Below, one piece after another: positions 32,235-34,061 of a stretch of DNA of 34,061 nt (its first letter is position 1; each line of letters begins with the position of its first letter). The notes below the pieces were generated by a model. The model had not been told where the DNA came from. It saw nothing but the letters and a program-made list of their open reading frames with translations, and searched no databases. Both the position numbers and the translations under genes were made by a program. The stretch lies in contig CALWIH010000015.1 in NCBI GenBank assembly GCA_944380675.1, forward strand, positions 1-34,061, given 5' to 3'. Source of the DNA: an uncultured Clostridia bacterium (GTDB taxonomy: Bacteria; Bacillota; Clostridia; Oscillospirales; Acutalibacteraceae).

Positions 32235-33422
32235 TCAGTCGTTCCCGCGGTGATCGGGAACGTAGCTGTGATCGACTGTGACAACGGGGACGTAGTTTTT
32301 GCCGAGCATATAGATGCCGTTCGCAATCTCGTCGAGGAGGGCGTCGTCCGAGTAGCGGAACTCAAACGGGACGCAGACGTCGAAAAGGACGTTGGAGTGC
32401 GTCGTCCCCCACACGACGCGGAAGTCGTGCATCGTGATTTCCGGCGAAATGCCGGCGATCACCTGCCGCACCTGATCGCGCAGCGCGTTGGTGCGCTCGT
32501 CGTCAATGACGATGGGATCCATGTGGATGACAAGATGGATGTTCCTGTCTTTGAGAAAATCGCGCTCGATGACGTCGACGAGGTCGTGGCTTTCCATGAT
32601 GTCCTCGTGCGCGTTCACCTCGCAGTGGACGGAGGCGAAGACGCGGCCCTCGCCGTAGGTGTGCACGTTGAGGTCGTGCAGGCCGAGGATGCCGTCATAC
32701 GAGAGGATGGCGTGGTAGATCTCGTCGACCAGCTCGCGCGACGGCGCCGTCCCGAGAAGGGGATCGCTCGTCTCCTTGACGACCTTGACGCCCGTCCACA
32801 GAATGAGCACGGCGACGGCGACGCCCATGTAGCCGTCGAGGTTGAAGCTCGTCAGCTGCGAAACGACGAGGCCGAGCAGAACGGCGAGCGTGGAGAACAC
32901 GTCGCTGCGGCTGTCCGCGGAGGTCGCCTCAATCGTCGGGGAGGCGATCCGGCGGCCGACCTTGCGGTAGAACAGGCACTGCCACGTCTTGATGAGGCAG
33001 GAGAGAACGAGAACAACGATGGCAGCGGGGCTGAAGGAGGTCTCCTCCGGAGCGAAGATCTTCGCGGCGGACTCCTGCAGCAGCTGGAAGCCGAGCAGCA
33101 GGATGAGGAAGGAAACAATCAGGCCCGATATGTACTCGATTCTCGCGTGTCCGTAGGGGTGCTCCCTGTCGGCAGGCTTGCCGGAGAGCTTGAAGCCCAC
33201 GAGGGTAATCACCGAGGAGGCCGAGTCGGAGAGGTTATTGACGGCGTCCGCCAGAATGGAGACGCTGCCGGTGAGGATGCCCGTCACGGCCTTCATGAGA
33301 AAGAGAATCAGATTGGAGACGACGCCCACGATACCGGCGAACTTGCCGTACCGCTCGCGCACCTGCGGCTTCTCCGTGCTCGCGTAATCGGAAACAAAAA
33401 GGCGAATCAACAGCTCTGTCAA
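32235..33422 (-). CDS. Cation diffusion facilitator (CDF) family metal transporter
   Basis: A 395-residue membrane antiporter exporting divalent metal ions. The first metal-site half is SILADAVNNLSDSASS and the second is ATSADSRSDVFST, the DxxxD-type aspartates of FieF/MntE-like proteins. The DREHPYGHAR loop between TM2 and TM3 is also conserved. After six membrane segments comes the cytoplasmic metal-binding domain (about 225-300, with His-rich NVHTYGEG, HCEVNAHEDIMESHD). A further ~90-residue extension beyond the usual ~300-residue length ends in VDHSYVPDHRG. TTG 33422 is the likely start, with AAAGG upstream; confidence in the start is moderate. It begins 21 bases after the fumarase gene. 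Zn, Fe or Mn are possible substrates. Confidence 0.9.
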   Translation of the reverse strand: MTELLIRLFVSDYASTEKPQVRERYGKFAGIVGVVSNLILFLMKAVTGILTGSVSILADAVNNLSDSASSVITLVGFKLSGKPADREHPYGHARIEYISGLIVSFLILLLGFQLLQESAAKIFAPEETSFSPAAIVVLVLSCLIKTWQCLFYRKVGRRIASPTIEATSADSRSDVFSTLAVLLGLVVSQLTSFNLDGYMGVAVAVLILWTGVKVVKETSDPLLGTAPSRELVDEIYHAILSYDGILGLHDLNVHTYGEGRVFASVHCEVNAHEDIMESHDLVDVIERDFLKDRNIHLVIHMDPIVIDDERTNALRDQVRQVIAGISPEITMHDFRVVWGTTHSNVLFDVCVPFEFRYSDDALLDEIANGIYMLGKNYVPVVTVDHSYVPDHRGND

Positions 33423-33443
33423 CGCATATCCCAGCCTTTCCGC

Positions 33444-33983
33444 TCAGCGAAAGAGCGAGCCGCCCGCGCAGTCAATCCCGACCACAAGAGGGAAGTCCTC
33501 GACGACGAGACGCTTGACGGATTCGCAGCCGAGATCGTCGAAGGCGATGACCTCGAGGGAGCGCACGGCCTGCGCGGCGAGAGCCCCCGCGCCGCCGATG
33601 GCGCACAGATACACGGCGCCGTTTCTGCGGATCGCCTCGCACACCGCGGGCGAGCGCCCGCCCTTGCCGATCATGGCGGAGAGGCCGAGGTCAAGCAGGC
33701 GCGGCGTGAAGACGTCCATGCGGGACGAGGTCGTCGGCCCGCAGGAGCCGATCGGAAGACCCTCCGGGGCGGGAGTCGGGCCGGCATAATAGACGGCGCT
33801 CCCGGGCAGCGGGAACGGCAGCGGCTTTCCCTCGTCGAGCAAAGCGGCCATGCGCTTGTGGGCGGCGTCGCGCGCCGTATAGATGACGCCGCTCAGGAGA
33901 ATGTTGTCGCCCGCGCGCAGGACGCGCGCCGCTTCGGCGATCTCCTCCATCGAGACGGCGATTCTTCCGTTTTTCTCTTTCAT
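33444..33983 (-). CDS. Fe-S dependent (class I) fumarate hydratase, beta subunit
   Basis: A 179-residue protein corresponding to the C-terminal domain of class I fumarases and L-tartrate dehydratase beta subunits. The hallmark GSCGPTTSSRMD (79-90) and LIGKGGRS-like IGKGGRSPAV segment are clear, as is the FDDLGCESV segment (about 150). With the alpha subunit it would interconvert fumarate and malate using a [4Fe-4S] cluster. The alpha gene would be expected upstream to the right, beyond the window. GGAGGAAC precedes ATG 33983; an in-frame start at 34052 would run through a terminator hairpin and is rejected. Tartrate dehydratase is the alternative. Confidence 0.88.
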   Translation of the reverse strand: MKEKNGRIAVSMEEIAEAARVLRAGDNILLSGVIYTARDAAHKRMAALLDEGKPLPFPLPGSAVYYAGPTPAPEGLPIGSCGPTTSSRMDVFTPRLLDLGLSAMIGKGGRSPAVCEAIRRNGAVYLCAIGGAGALAAQAVRSLEVIAFDDLGCESVKRLVVEDFPLVVGIDCAGGSLFR

Positions 33984-34013
33984 ATTGTTCCTCCAGTCTC
34001 CGATCCGGCAGTG

Positions 34014-34040
34014 AAAAACCGGCGTCATGGCGGACGCCGG
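34014..34040 (-). terminator. Intrinsic terminator just upstream of the fumarase beta gene
   Basis: On the leftward transcript CCGGCGTC/GACGCCGG (34040-34033 with 34026-34019) is followed by TTTTTC. It is enclosed by an outer CCGATCCG/CGGATCGG pair (34000-34007 and 34041-34048), giving a nested structure in the leader of the beta-subunit gene. Confidence 0.7.
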
Positions 34041-34061
34041 CGGATCGGTCACAGCATTTCC

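Overview
The window comes from a GC-rich, anaerobic, probably spore-capable member of the Clostridia, most likely a gut Oscillospiraceae-type lineage. The evidence is a SigH-like sigma factor, a PdaA-type muramic-lactam deacetylase, a trmK-nif3 pair, RqcH, stand-alone PduL, a split Fe-S fumarase, BlaI/M56 regulation and many TTG/GTG starts with good Shine-Dalgarno sites. The family assignment is inference; no rRNA, tRNA, phage, IS or CRISPR element was seen. About 93% of the sequence is coding, no gene-free stretch exceeds 300 bases, and convergent genes are separated by clear hairpin terminators.

Layout. 1-1803: end of an ABC ATPase (+), pduL (-), family 4 uracil-DNA glycosylase (+). 1863-9976: a surface-glycan locus. 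Six leftward genes (wbpD, wbpE, wbpA, wbpB, wbpI-like, and a family 4 glycosyltransferase, in transcription order) together match the five-enzyme route from UDP-GlcNAc to UDP-2,3-diacetamido-2,3-dideoxy-mannuronic acid plus a transferase. A second sugar aminotransferase is transcribed divergently from a symmetric promoter region. 10082-14395: a leftward housekeeping cluster (DUF1858 protein, trmK, nif3, methyltransferase, rqcH). 14507-16842: sigH-like gene (-) and yifB/comM (+).

16938-23582: a small XRE regulator; a 932-residue secreted GH24 muramidase with six SH3b domains, one of them apparently inserted inside the catalytic domain; and a blaI-M56 peptidase pair whose promoter overlaps two matching dyads. 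23597-26222: a TetR regulator divergent from a CPC-type metal P-type ATPase, with three copies of a 9-base element between them. 26264-27882: pdaA-like deacetylase (-) and a Crp/Fnr regulator (+).

27994-34061: a leftward run. cysK, response regulator, histidine kinase and a ribokinase look like one transcript from one promoter to one terminator. Upstream of it lie the fumarase beta subunit and a CDF metal transporter.

The recurring theme is the cell envelope: nucleotide-sugar synthesis, a large wall hydrolase, peptidoglycan deacetylation and a membrane protease-repressor switch. Metal homeostasis and central fermentation genes are interspersed. The most unusual items are the interrupted GH24 domain, the complete ManNAc3NAcA-type pathway, and the M56 sensor with a non-penicillin-binding extracellular region.
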